The notes beneath the pieces were generated by a model. That model was not told the DNA's origin, did no database searches, and saw only the letters and a program-made list of their open reading frames with translations. The translations under genes were made by a program, and so were the position numbers. 64,000 nt of DNA, taken from positions 5,084,001-5,148,000 of the forward strand of contig CP136534.1 of NCBI GenBank assembly GCA_051016205.1. Direction: 5' to 3'. Every line of letters begins with the position of its first letter. The first letter of the stretch is position 1. This DNA is from Acuticoccus sp051016205. GTDB taxonomy: Bacteria; Pseudomonadota; Alphaproteobacteria; Rhizobiales; Amorphaceae. Shown piece by piece: positions 44,811-53,549 of this stretch.

Positions 44811-45744
44811 ACCGTTCCGTTTTGAGCGTGTGGCGATTGTCGGGATCGGCCTCATCGGCTCGTCCATCGCCCGCGCGCTAAGGGCTGAGGGGTTCGCCGG
44901 CCACATCGCCATTGCCGACAAGGACGAGGCAGTCCTCTCAGAGGCGCGCACCCTCAACCTTGGCGATTCCTACCACGGAGACGTGGCAGGGGCTGCGGCG
45001 GACAGCGACCTCATCATCCTTGCAACGCCGGTGGGCGCGTTGGCCTCCCTCGGAAGGGCCATGGTGCCTGCGCTCAAGCCCCACGCCATCGTCACGGACG
45101 TGGGCTCGGTGAAGGGCGCTGTGATCGACGCGCTGGTCAACGTGCTGCCGGCGGCCGTGCGGCTGGTGCCTGGCCACCCCATTGCGGGGACGGAGCAGTC
45201 GGGCCCCTCTTCGGGGTTCGCAACGCTGTTCCAGGGCCGCTGGTGCATCTTGACGCCACCGCCAGGAACGGACCAGGGCGCGGTGGATCTGGTGGCCGAC
45301 ATGTGGCGGGGTTTCGGCTCGTTCATTGAGCTGATGGACCCGCACAGGCACGACCTTGTGCTTGCCATCACCTCGCACCTGCCGCACCTCATCGCCTACA
45401 ACATCGTGCGCACCGCGGATGATATGGAGAATGTTGCCGAGCAGGAGGTCATTAAGTTCTCCGCTTCGGGCTTTCGCGACTTTACCCGGCTTGCCGCCTC
45501 CGATCCCACCATGTGGCGCGATGTGTTCCTCAACAATCGCGAGGCGGTGCTTGAGACTCTCGGCAGATTTTCAGAGGACCTTGCGGCCCTTCAAAGGGCC
45601 ATCCGCTGGGGCGAAGGCGACACCCTCTACAACCTTTTCGAGCGTACCCGCGCCATCCGCATGGGCATTGTCGAAGCCGGCCAAGACACCGACGCCCCCG
45701 ACTTCGGCCGCCCCCGCGCGCCGGTCATTCATCCGGACGAATAG
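44803..45744 (+). CDS. tyrC: Prephenate/arogenate dehydrogenase
   Basis: A 313-residue NAD(P)-dependent dehydrogenase of tyrosine synthesis. The Rossmann motif is VAIVGIGLIGSSIARAL; VTDVGSVKGAVIDAL and LVPGHPIAGTEQSGPSS are TyrA-family motifs, with the active His in PGHPIAGTE and in LAITSHLPHLIAY. No chorismate mutase or ACT domain is attached. Start is GTG at 44803 or TTG at 44797, either way overlapping the end of hisC. Completes a three-gene tyrosine/phenylalanine unit. Confidence 0.94.
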   Translation: MLEPFRFERVAIVGIGLIGSSIARALRAEGFAGHIAIADKDEAVLSEARTLNLGDSYHGDVAGAAADSDLIILATPVGALASLGRAMVPALKPHAIVTDVGSVKGAVIDALVNVLPAAVRLVPGHPIAGTEQSGPSSGFATLFQGRWCILTPPPGTDQGAVDLVADMWRGFGSFIELMDPHRHDLVLAITSHLPHLIAYNIVRTADDMENVAEQEVIKFSASGFRDFTRLAASDPTMWRDVFLNNREAVLETLGRFSEDLAALQRAIRWGEGDTLYNLFERTRAIRMGIVEAGQDTDAPDFGRPRAPVIHPDE

Positions 45745-45794
45745 GCCGGCGACAGGCGTCCAACCCATCGTGCGATCGCAGATGCGGGCCGGGT

Positions 45795-46000
45795 TAGAGC
45801 GGTTTGCGGTCAGATGGAAACATATGATCGCAAGAAAACCGCTCTATTTCAAAGGAGTAGAGCATCTTGTCCGCGTCCGTGTGGACGCAGGATGCTCTAG
45901 AGCGGTTTGCGGTCAGATGGAAACATATGATCGCAAGAAAACCGCTCTATTTCAAAGGAGTAGAGCATCTTGTCCGCGTCCGTGTGGACGCAGGATGCTC
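45795..46000. repeat. Tandem 103-base palindromic repeat, two exact copies
   Basis: Copies at 45795-45897 and 45898-46000 are identical by eye. Each holds two hairpins: AGAGCGGTTT (45796-45805) with AAACCGCTCT (45836-45845), and TAGAGCATC (45858-45866) with GATGCTCTA (45891-45899). A strong Shine-Dalgarno-like AAAGGAG lies between them. The unit lies in the 300 bases between tyrC and the convergent DUF2125 gene; I see no gene in it. Transcribed, it would form four stem-loops. Confidence 0.88.
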
Positions 46001-46009
46001 TAGCACGAT

Positions 46010-46048
46010 CCGCTCAGCTTGACTCAAACTGAGCGGAAAGCGCGTTAG
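46010..46048. repeat. Terminal hairpin of the repeat element with CGGAAAGCGC tail
   Basis: CCGCTCAG (46010-46017) and CTGAGCGG (46029-46036) form an 8-base stem, followed by CGGAAAGCGCGTTAG (46034-46048). The same tail, CGGAAAGCGCTTTAG, follows a different hairpin at 20534-20548. It overlaps the TAA stop codon (46045-46047) of the DUF2125 gene on the minus strand and could also work as its terminator. Confidence 0.65.
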
Positions 46049-47067
46049 CGTTGCGCCAAGATCTTCACAGGTGGGACGGTGTAGAGCGTCACCATTCCCG
46101 CCTTCACCACCCCGTCATTGACCACCAGCGACACCTTCTTGGCGTCGTGATCGCCAATTTTTGTGTCGGGGGCGTAGGTGAGGAGGTTGGTGATGAGGGT
46201 GTTGATGGTGTCCTCATGCTGGGGCGCGAGCTGGCCCACATAAGGCAGGCCCTTGTCGTGGCCTGAGACGGCCACATCCAGTTTGCCGTCAAGCTTGCCG
46301 TCCTGGCCGAGGGTGAGGTTGCCGTTGGCCGCAACGCGCAAGCCGCCGCTGTCCAGCTCAATGGTTTCGATGAGGAGGGGCAAGTCGCCCGAAAGGGCTC
46401 GGCGCAAGACGCTTTCACCATCCCCCTTCAGGAGCCCAGCGGCGCCCTCGAGGCGGCCTTGCAGGGTGACGCGGGCAGGTTCGCCGCCTGAAAAAGGCAC
46501 CAGCTGGTCGAGTTTTGCCGCAAAGTCCACATCGTCGGGGGACTCGGGGTTGCGGCGCACATTGATGTCGGCCTCGGCCATGCGCAGTTCGCCTGCGCCC
46601 ACCGCCTCCAGCACAAAGTCGACCACCTCGGCGTCGAAGCGCTCCAGCGCGCCTTCGCCAAGGTCAAGACGCGCACTTGCATGGGCAAGTGACCAGTCAG
46701 CAGCAAGGCGCAACCCGCCTTCGCCACCAAGGGTCACTGGTCCACTTACCTCGGCGATGACGCGGCTTGGATTGTAGACAAGGGCGGTCACCACAAGGCC
46801 GGCGATGGTCACCGTGTCGCGGCCGTTGCCGAAATGTGAGCCACTTTTGCAGCGCACCTCGATGCGGAACGGAAAGCCGCCGATGTCGCGGTGGACACAG
46901 CCAATGGCAGGCCCGTTGGTGCCTGCCGCCATCTCCACTTTTTCCAGCTGGCGGTCCACGATGGTGGCTGCGACGAACCACAGAACGGACCAGGCCACGA
47001 CCCCGGCAAGGGCCAGCGCCATCAACAGCTTAAAGCGCCGCGCCCCCCTCTTGCCCTGTTTGGCCAT
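46045..47067 (-). CDS. DUF2125 protein, probably periplasmic and membrane anchored
   Basis: A 340-residue protein with a short basic N-terminus (MAKQGKRGARRFKLL), one membrane or signal segment (LMALALAGVVAWSVLWFVAA) and a large beta-rich domain. IGCVHRDIGGFPFRIEVRC with two cysteines is the hallmark of DUF2125. The domain resembles AsmA-like repeats but function is unknown. The gene is conserved next to tyrC in Hyphomicrobiales. Its stop codon lies inside a palindromic repeat. Confidence 0.9.
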   Translation of the reverse strand: MAKQGKRGARRFKLLMALALAGVVAWSVLWFVAATIVDRQLEKVEMAAGTNGPAIGCVHRDIGGFPFRIEVRCKSGSHFGNGRDTVTIAGLVVTALVYNPSRVIAEVSGPVTLGGEGGLRLAADWSLAHASARLDLGEGALERFDAEVVDFVLEAVGAGELRMAEADINVRRNPESPDDVDFAAKLDQLVPFSGGEPARVTLQGRLEGAAGLLKGDGESVLRRALSGDLPLLIETIELDSGGLRVAANGNLTLGQDGKLDGKLDVAVSGHDKGLPYVGQLAPQHEDTINTLITNLLTYAPDTKIGDHDAKKVSLVVNDGVVKAGMVTLYTVPPVKILAQR

Positions 47068-47325
47068 GGATCACCTCCGCACGGCGCCTCGCGCACCGCC
47101 AGGGCCGATGGCGTGGCACGACTGGCACGCGGCCACAAGTCTCCCAGCCCGCGACGGATCGACAGGTGCGGCATACAAGCCACGACCCGATTGCACACAA
47201 TCGCGGCATTTGCGACGCTCATAATGTATCTATCCGCCGAAACATCTGTTCAACCCCGTGCGGCGCAACGCCCATGTTCGTGTGGCAATTGCGCGAAGGG
47301 CGCGGCCTGGTCTATGGGGCCCGCC

Positions 47326-47871
47326 ATGGCGTTTCATGTCTTCGGCTACGGCTCGCTCATGTGGCGGCCGGGCTTCCAGTTCAAGACCGCACAGCTTGCC
47401 ACCGTCCGCGGGCGGCACAGGCGGCTTTGCGTCTACTCTTATGTGCACAGGGGCACGCGGGAGCGGCCAGGCCTTGTGATGGGGCTCGACCGTGGGGGCG
47501 CCTGCCGCGGTGTGGTGTTCACCATCGAGGATCGTCTGCGCGAGGAGGTGGTGGCGTACTTGAGGGCCCGCGAACAGGTGACCATGGTCTACAAGGAGGC
47601 CGTCGTCATCGCCCACCGCGCCGATGGACAAACCGTCGAAGCGCTCACCTACGTGGCTGACCGCGGGCACGAGCAATATGCCGGCCAGCTCTCCATGGAC
47701 GATACGTTGAGGACCGTGCGCGGCGCGGTCGGCCAATCGGGCCGCAACGAGGACTACGTCATCTCCACGGCCGATCATCTGCTTGAGGTGGGGGTGGACG
47801 ACAAGCGCCTTCACACCCTCGCCGACGTTTTGCGCCAGCACGAGGCGGAGGCGTCAGGCGCGCGCCCTTAG
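47326..47871 (+). CDS. Gamma-glutamylcyclotransferase, ChaC type
   Basis: A 181-residue protein starting MAFHVFGYGSLMWRPGFQFK. The fold signature YGSLMWRPG binds the gamma-glutamyl group; the catalytic Glu lies in VVFTIEDRL or VMVYKEAVV-type region of ChaC enzymes. ChaC cleaves glutathione to 5-oxoproline and Cys-Gly. An ATG four codons upstream (47314) is also possible. The TAG stop overlaps the TAA of the convergent gene through the shared bases TTAG. Confidence 0.9.
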   Translation: MAFHVFGYGSLMWRPGFQFKTAQLATVRGRHRRLCVYSYVHRGTRERPGLVMGLDRGGACRGVVFTIEDRLREEVVAYLRAREQVTMVYKEAVVIAHRADGQTVEALTYVADRGHEQYAGQLSMDDTLRTVRGAVGQSGRNEDYVISTADHLLEVGVDDKRLHTLADVLRQHEAEASGARP

Positions 47872-48152
47872 GCGATGTGCATCCCGAGCCACGCAGATCC
47901 TGCCAACACCACCCCTGCCAAGGCGCCCAGGTGCAGGATCAGCCACGGCCACTTTGCGCCCCGGCGCGAGATCACCCAGAAGACCAGAAACAGCGTGGTG
48001 ATGATAGCGATGATGCCGCTCGCATAGCCGATCTGACCCAGCGTCAGATCAAGATCGGACCGATTATGGCCGACCTCCGCAATCACTTGAAACGAGCCCA
48101 AGAATGCGCCTAACGCCACAGCGTGGGGAGACAGAATGTAAAGGGGCCACAT
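47868..48152 (-). CDS. Small membrane protein, function unknown
   Basis: A 94-residue protein beginning MWPLYILSPHAVALGAFLGS with three hydrophobic segments (N-terminal, YASGIIAIITTLFLVFWVIS, and LILHLGALAGVVLAGSAWLG). The ATG at 48152 has a GGAG site; the longer frame upstream is polar and dissimilar. I do not recognise a family. It lies convergent with the ChaC-like gene and divergent from the ABC operon; the 201 bases to the next gene hold nothing I can name. Confidence 0.7.
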   Translation of the reverse strand: MWPLYILSPHAVALGAFLGSFQVIAEVGHNRSDLDLTLGQIGYASGIIAIITTLFLVFWVISRRGAKWPWLILHLGALAGVVLAGSAWLGMHIA

Positions 48153-48353
48153 AACGCATTGCTCCAAAAAGCCACCGCCGCTCAAAAAAACTGACAATCG
48201 GTTAGACCTGCGGCGGGGCCGCGATGGGCATGTAGTGGTCGGCCGTGGCGACGAAAGGTCAGGTGCGAAATTCGTCCCATGGCCCGGGTTTGGCATAAAT
48301 CCTGATTGCCCCGGTCCGTGATGTAAGAGGACGGGCGAACTTCGGCGGCCACC

Positions 48354-49268
48354 TTGCCGGCCACAAAGGCCGTGCTATCGTCGGCGGTGAAGGCGAACGT
48401 TACGAACAAGGAACAGGGGCCCTTGGCGGTTACCGCGGCGCGCGAGACACAAAGGGCTTTGCCCGGCGCCCTTGGCGGACGGCTCGCCTATAAGGGATCC
48501 GTCGCGCTGGTCTTCCTGTTCATGTTCATCCCGGTCATCTTCGTGTGCTGGGTGTCCTTCTTCGCCAATGAAATCGTCACCTTCCCACCGTCCGGCTACA
48601 CGGTGGAATGGTACGCCAAGGCCTGGGAGAACCGCTCCTTCACCCAAGGCTTCATCACCTCCATCCAGGTGGGGCTGGTCTCCATGGTGGCGGGGCTGGC
48701 GCTCGGCATCCCTGCAAGCTTTGCCATCGTCAGGGGCCGCTTTCCGGGCCGCGCGGCGCTGAATGCTTTGATGCTCTCCCCCCTCATCGTACCGGGGGTG
48801 GTGGCGGGCACGGCCATCTACATCTACTTCGTGCAGCTTGAGATCTGGACCGGGACGCGCTTTATCGCCACGCTTCCGGGGCTGGTGGCCGCGCACATCA
48901 TGCTGACCATCCCTTGGACGGTGCGCCTCATCTCGGCCAGCCTGACGAGCGTCGACCGCTCGGTGGAAGAGGCGGCCATGAACCTTGGGGCAAGTCCGCT
49001 GACGACGTTCATGCGGGTCACCTTGCCGATGATCCGCCCCGGGCTTGTGGCGGCGGCGATCTTCTCCTTCATCGCCTCCTTCACCGACCTTGAGATGACG
49101 CTGTTCCTAATCGGTCCCAACCGATCCACCTTGCAGATCGCGCTGCTTCAATACCTTGAGTGGAAGTTCGACCCCTCGGTCGCCGCCGTCTCCTTTGTGC
49201 AGATCCTCATCATCGGCGCGGCGCTGGTGCTGACGGATCGGTTCGTCAAAATCTCCAAGGTGGTGTGA
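48354..49268 (+). CDS. ABC transporter permease (PotC-like)
   Basis: A 304-residue inner-membrane permease of the spermidine/putrescine/2-aminoethylphosphonate class with six membrane segments and the EAA coupling loop EEAAMNLGASPLTTFMRVTL. The N-terminal 48 residues are polar; the true start may be a GTG at 48387 or even a TTG at 48423, which follows AGGAACAGGGG. First gene of a seven-gene operon with ATPase, binding protein, second permease and three peptidase-type hydrolases. Confidence 0.9.
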   Translation: MPATKAVLSSAVKANVTNKEQGPLAVTAARETQRALPGALGGRLAYKGSVALVFLFMFIPVIFVCWVSFFANEIVTFPPSGYTVEWYAKAWENRSFTQGFITSIQVGLVSMVAGLALGIPASFAIVRGRFPGRAALNALMLSPLIVPGVVAGTAIYIYFVQLEIWTGTRFIATLPGLVAAHIMLTIPWTVRLISASLTSVDRSVEEAAMNLGASPLTTFMRVTLPMIRPGLVAAAIFSFIASFTDLEMTLFLIGPNRSTLQIALLQYLEWKFDPSVAAVSFVQILIIGAALVLTDRFVKISKVV

Positions 49269-50324
49269 ATGTCGGAGCTGCGTCTGCAGAACGTCACCAA
49301 GGCCTATGGGGAAACCGTTGCGGTCAAGGACGTTTCGCTCACCGTGGGGCAAGGGGAGTTGGTCGCCCTCCTCGGACCCTCGGGCTGCGGCAAGACGACG
49401 ACACTGCGCATGGTGGCAGGCTTCGTGCGGGCGAGCGAAGGGACGATCCGCATCGGCGACCATGACGTCACCCATGTGCCGCCCCATAAGCGCAACACCG
49501 GGATGGTGTTTCAAGGCTACGCGCTGTTTCCCCACATGAAGGTGGCCGAAAACGTCGCCTTCGGCCTTCAGATGCGCAAGGTGTCCAAGTCCGAGGCGGA
49601 GCGGCGTGTGGCGGAGGCGCTGCGCCTCGTACGCCTTGAAGGCTACGGCGAGCGCTACCCGCGCCAGCTTTCAGGCGGTCAGCAGCAGCGCGTTGCCCTT
49701 GCCCGCGCGCTTGTGGTGGAGCCAGAGGTCTTTCTCCTGGACGAGCCCTTGTCCAACCTTGATGCAAAGCTTCGCCACGAGGTGCGGCTAGAAATCCGCC
49801 AGCTGCAAAGGGCGCTCGGCCTCACCACAGTCTTCGTCACCCACGACCAGGAGGAGGCGCTGACGGTGGCCGACAGGCTGGTGGTGATGAGCGAAGGGGT
49901 GGTGGAGCAGATCGGCACCCCTGAAGAGCTTTACGACAAGCCGCAGACCCCTTTCGTCGCCGACTTCATCGGCAAGTCCAACATCTTTGAAGGGGTGGTG
50001 ACGGGCGAGCGCGTCTTCACCACCGGCGCCGGCGCTGCCATGGACCTTGCTGCCCCCCACCCTGAAGGCCCCATCACCGTTGCCGTGCGCCCCGAGAAGG
50101 TGCGCCTTCAGCCTGGGGGCGAGGCTGAGGGTCTTCCTGGCGCTGTGGTCGTGACCACCTTCCTTGGCGCCACCTTGGAGACCGTTGTGCGCCTTGACAC
50201 TGGCGACACGGTGACCGTCCATACCCAAAACACGGGTGAAGCGGTCCGCAGAATGCAACAGGGCGAACGCGTCATGGTGACGTGGGATCCTGACGCCACG
50301 CTTGTTCTCGGCCCGCCGCGGTGA
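49269..50324 (+). CDS. ABC transporter ATP-binding protein (PotA-like)
   Basis: A 351-residue ATPase. Walker A is GPSGCGKTTTLRMVAGF, signature LSGGQQQRVALARAL, Walker B VFLLDEPLSNLDAKLR, H-loop VTHDQEEALTVADR. A C-terminal TOBE domain (FIGKSNIFEGVVTGE, VAVRPEKVRL) places it in the PotA/UgpC class. The ATG is directly after the stop of the permease gene. It energises uptake by the two permeases of the operon. Confidence 0.94.
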   Translation: MSELRLQNVTKAYGETVAVKDVSLTVGQGELVALLGPSGCGKTTTLRMVAGFVRASEGTIRIGDHDVTHVPPHKRNTGMVFQGYALFPHMKVAENVAFGLQMRKVSKSEAERRVAEALRLVRLEGYGERYPRQLSGGQQQRVALARALVVEPEVFLLDEPLSNLDAKLRHEVRLEIRQLQRALGLTTVFVTHDQEEALTVADRLVVMSEGVVEQIGTPEELYDKPQTPFVADFIGKSNIFEGVVTGERVFTTGAGAAMDLAAPHPEGPITVAVRPEKVRLQPGGEAEGLPGAVVVTTFLGATLETVVRLDTGDTVTVHTQNTGEAVRRMQQGERVMVTWDPDATLVLGPPR

Positions 50325-50355
50325 CCCGCGAAACAACCAACAAGAAGGGAAAACC

Positions 50356-51396
50356 ATGACCAACAGGACAGCGCTGACTCGCCGACACGCCTTGGCGCTC
50401 ATGGGCGGTTCGGCCGCATTGGCCGCAACGCCCTTCAGCGCGCTCGCCCAGTCCAAACAGGCCGTTATCGGCACGTGGGGCGGCGACTATCGCAACCTTT
50501 TGGAATCCAACATCGTCGAGCCCATCATGGTGCCCGAAGGGTGGGAGGTGCTTTACGACATCGCCAACGCGCCGCCGCGCAAGAACAAGCTTCTGGCCGA
50601 GCGGCGCTTGCCCACAGGCACGCTGGACGTCGCCTGCTTCTCCGACATCGACATGTACGAAATGTCGCTGACAGGGGTTCTGGCCGACCTCGACACGGCG
50701 AAAATGCCCAATGCCGCCAACCTCATCCCAGCGCTGCAAAAGTCGTACGCGGCGCCGCACATCTATAGCGGTCTCGTCATCGTCTATAATCCAGAGCACG
50801 CTTCACCCACGTCCTGGAACGACCTTTGGAACCCCGACTATGAGGGCAAGGTGGGCTTTGCCGACGGGCTTTACGTGCAAAACATCGCCGCTGCGGCGCT
50901 GACCAATGGTGGCGACCGCTCCAACTTCGAGCCAGGCTTCTCCAAGCTGATGGAGCTGAAGGAGATGGGCGCGCGGGTCTATCCTTCCAACGAGGCGGTG
51001 GCGCAGGCGCTGAACTCAGGCGAGATCTGGATCGTGCCCATGTGGCGGGCACGGGCGTTCCAATGGGCGAGCGCCGGCATCCCCGTCACCGACATTGCAC
51101 CGTCCGAAGGCGTGACGCCCATCGTGTTCGAGATGGCCATTCCCGCCAACGCACCCCACGCCGATGGCGGCTATGCCTTTCTGGATGCCATGCTCGCCCC
51201 GTCCGCGCAGGACAGGTTTGCCGAAACCATGGGCTATGTGCCCACCGTCACCAACGCGCCCTTGCCGGCAGAGCTTGAGAAAAAGCTCACCTTCACGCCG
51301 GAGGAGCAGGCAAAGTTCATCCTCCCGAACTATGAGTACATTGCCGCCAACAACAACGACCTCAGGGAGTGGTGGCAGCGCGAGTTCCTGGGCTGA
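50356..51396 (+). CDS. ABC transporter substrate-binding protein (PotD-like)
   Basis: A 346-residue periplasmic binding protein of the spermidine/putrescine cluster (type 2 fold). The N-terminus LTRRHALALMGGSAALAATP with twin arginines suggests Tat or Sec export, cleaved after SALAQ. The mature part begins KQAVIGTWGGDYRNLLESNI. The ATG at 50356 has an AAGAAGGGA site. The ligand cannot be read from the sequence; the three hydrolase genes downstream suggest a peptide- or amide-bond-containing compound. Confidence 0.92.
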   Translation: MTNRTALTRRHALALMGGSAALAATPFSALAQSKQAVIGTWGGDYRNLLESNIVEPIMVPEGWEVLYDIANAPPRKNKLLAERRLPTGTLDVACFSDIDMYEMSLTGVLADLDTAKMPNAANLIPALQKSYAAPHIYSGLVIVYNPEHASPTSWNDLWNPDYEGKVGFADGLYVQNIAAAALTNGGDRSNFEPGFSKLMELKEMGARVYPSNEAVAQALNSGEIWIVPMWRARAFQWASAGIPVTDIAPSEGVTPIVFEMAIPANAPHADGGYAFLDAMLAPSAQDRFAETMGYVPTVTNAPLPAELEKKLTFTPEEQAKFILPNYEYIAANNNDLREWWQREFLG

Positions 51397-51469
51397 GACG
51401 GGCCCTGCCCCACCCATGTGACCTCACCCGGCCGGTTTGCCCGGCCGGACCCTGCCCGCCAGCGTCGTC

Positions 51470-52333
51470 ATGAGCGCTGCCGACAGCCCGGTCGGTCGAG
51501 ACCGCTCGCCTTTCCTCATCGTGCCGGCGACGCTGTTGGTGCTGGTGGTCCTGATCTTTCCGATCGCCCTCCTGTTCCGCTATTCGCTGAACAAGCACGA
51601 CAGGATCGAGTTCATGATCGAGGCCTTCAGCCTCGAGAACTACGTCCGCTTTTTCACCGACGCCTTTTACATCGACGTTCTTTTGCGCACGGTGGAGGTG
51701 GCGTTCCTGTCCACCGCCATCACCCTCGTCATGGCGCTGCCCGTGGCCTACTTCATCGCCCGCGCGCCGGCCCGGTGGAAGAGCGCGCTCATCATGGCGG
51801 TGGTGTTTCCGCTGTTCATCGGCAACGCCGTGCGGGCGGCCGGCTGGATGGCGGTGATGGGAACGGGCGGCTTTTTCAACCGCAGCTTGGAAGGGCTCGG
51901 CATTATCAGCGAGCCCATCGAGATTCTTTATACCCAGACCGCCGTCGTCATCGGCATCGTGGCGGTGGTGCTGCCATTCATGATCTTGTCCATCCAGAGC
52001 GTGCTTGAGACCATTGAAGTGTCCCTGGAGGAGGCGGCACAGAACCTTGGGGCCACCCCGTTCACAGCGTTTCGCAAGGTGGTGTTGCCCCTTGCCATGC
52101 CCGGGGTCATTGCCGGGTCCATCCTGGTCTTTATCTTGTGCATGAATGCGTATGCGACGCCGGTGCTCCTGGGCGGCCCGCGCTTCCATGTGATGGCGCC
52201 GAAGGTCTACGAGCAGATCACCGAGCAGGCGAACTGGCCCTTTGGCGCCGCGCTCGCCTTTATCTTGATGGTGGCAACGCTTGCGCTCACCATCGTCTCC
52301 GCTTGGATGGTCCAGCGCCGCTACGCCCGCTGA
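51470..52333 (+). CDS. ABC transporter permease (PotB-like)
   Basis: A 287-residue permease with six membrane segments, from FLIVPATLLVLVVLIFPIAL to the C-terminal pair ending IVSAWMVQRRYAR. The EAA loop is LEEAAQNLGATPFTAFRKVV. It completes the importer with the PotC-like protein. I chose ATG 51470 (MSAADSPVG); a longer frame begins 11 codons upstream. The order C-A-D-B differs from the usual A-B-C-D. Confidence 0.92.
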   Translation: MSAADSPVGRDRSPFLIVPATLLVLVVLIFPIALLFRYSLNKHDRIEFMIEAFSLENYVRFFTDAFYIDVLLRTVEVAFLSTAITLVMALPVAYFIARAPARWKSALIMAVVFPLFIGNAVRAAGWMAVMGTGGFFNRSLEGLGIISEPIEILYTQTAVVIGIVAVVLPFMILSIQSVLETIEVSLEEAAQNLGATPFTAFRKVVLPLAMPGVIAGSILVFILCMNAYATPVLLGGPRFHVMAPKVYEQITEQANWPFGAALAFILMVATLALTIVSAWMVQRRYAR

Positions 52334-52355
52334 ACGCTTAACGAAAGGGTCCCCG

Positions 52356-53549
52356 ATGGCATTCCTCAGTCGCGCCGTTTTCGAACGACGCCTCCATGAC
52401 ATGCGCGCGTTGATGGAGGTTGAGGGCCTTGATGCGCTGCTGTTCGGTCAGGCGGACTTTGCCTTCTACGCCTCCAACTTTGCCGTCGACGTGGAGCCTT
52501 GGGAGCGGCCCACGGCCGTTGTCGTGCCTAAGGTGGGCGAGCCTTTCATGGTGGTGAATGAACTCTCCACCCATCACATCAAGATGGCGAAGGAACGCGG
52601 CACCTTATGGGTGGACGAGGTGGTGCTTTATGCCGAGCACACGCGCCCCACCCTCCTCACCGTCACCACCGAGGATTGGCCCAAGCTGATGGCCGAATGC
52701 CTTGATGGGCGCGGCCTTGCCAACGGCACCATCGGCGCCGACGGTGTGTTCGAGGCGCTGGCCGCCGTGCGCGACCACATCCCCGTCACACTCAAACCCA
52801 TGCACAGGCGTCTGCGCGACCTTCGCCTCGTCAAGCACGAGGAGGAGCTTGCCCTGTTGCGGGTTTGCGCTGCTTTCACCGACGAGGGGATGGAGGAACT
52901 GAAGCGCGCCGTCACCCCCGGACGCGTCGTGGCGGAGGCCGACAAAAGCGTCGAGGCCATCATGCACCAGCGCGCGGCCGACCGTTTCCCTGGGGAAAAC
53001 ATGGAGATCCGCGTCGGCACGCTGGCAGGTCCGGCGTCGGCCTCCCCCCATGGCACAGGCGCCCCGACAGGGATGCGCTACGCCAAGGGCGAGGGTTTGG
53101 TGAGCAACGTCATCTTCCGCTACAACGGCCTCGTGGTGGAAAACGAGCGCACGCTCTTCGTGGGCGAACCCACCGACCCGCGCCACGCCAAAGCCTATGA
53201 GGCCGCCCTTGCCGCAAACCTTGCCGCGGCCGAACAATTCGTCGCCGGCACCCCTGTGCGCGAGGTGGACCGCGCGGCCACCGCTGCCATCGAAAAGGCA
53301 GGCTTTGCCGACAACATCTTCCACCGCACTGGCCACGGTGTCGGCCTCAAGGGCCACGAATACCCTGACGACATGGCCTTCCTGGAGCGCCCCCTTTTGG
53401 AAAACGAAGTCTACTCCTGCGAGCCAGGGGTCTACATCTACGGTCTCGGCGGCTACCGCATCGACGACACGGTGGTCGTCGGCAAAACGGCGCCCGAAGT
53501 CCTCGTCAAAACTCCGCGCGACTTCGATTGGGCCGTTGCCCATGGCTGA
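52356..53549 (+). CDS. M24 (pita-bread fold) hydrolase, creatinase-like, with altered metal site
   Basis: A 397-residue protein with an N-terminal creatinase_N domain and a C-terminal pita-bread domain. HRTGHGVGLKGHEYP contains H327, and CEPGVYIYG contains E356. Aligned without gaps to the second M24 protein of the operon, three of the five usual metal ligands differ: N251 for Asp, E262 for Asp and D370 for Glu. The phrase ENERTLF is reminiscent of creatinase, an M24 member that works without metal. It may therefore be a non-prolidase hydrolase acting on an amide or amidine. The ATG at 52356 has a GAAAGGG site; the 3' end overlaps the next gene by 8 bases. Confidence 0.88.
   Translation: MAFLSRAVFERRLHDMRALMEVEGLDALLFGQADFAFYASNFAVDVEPWERPTAVVVPKVGEPFMVVNELSTHHIKMAKERGTLWVDEVVLYAEHTRPTLLTVTTEDWPKLMAECLDGRGLANGTIGADGVFEALAAVRDHIPVTLKPMHRRLRDLRLVKHEEELALLRVCAAFTDEGMEELKRAVTPGRVVAEADKSVEAIMHQRAADRFPGENMEIRVGTLAGPASASPHGTGAPTGMRYAKGEGLVSNVIFRYNGLVVENERTLFVGEPTDPRHAKAYEAALAANLAAAEQFVAGTPVREVDRAATAAIEKAGFADNIFHRTGHGVGLKGHEYPDDMAFLERPLLENEVYSCEPGVYIYGLGGYRIDDTVVVGKTAPEVLVKTPRDFDWAVAHG

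Noticed and set aside
45795..46000. Possible CRISPR array
   Set aside because: Two directly abutting 103-base copies without spacers and with internal palindromes; no cas genes nearby.
45356..46003. Open frame running from tyrC through the tandem repeat
   Set aside because: It lies out of frame in tyrC and its C-terminal part is simply the translated repeat, giving two identical peptide blocks; no start signal.
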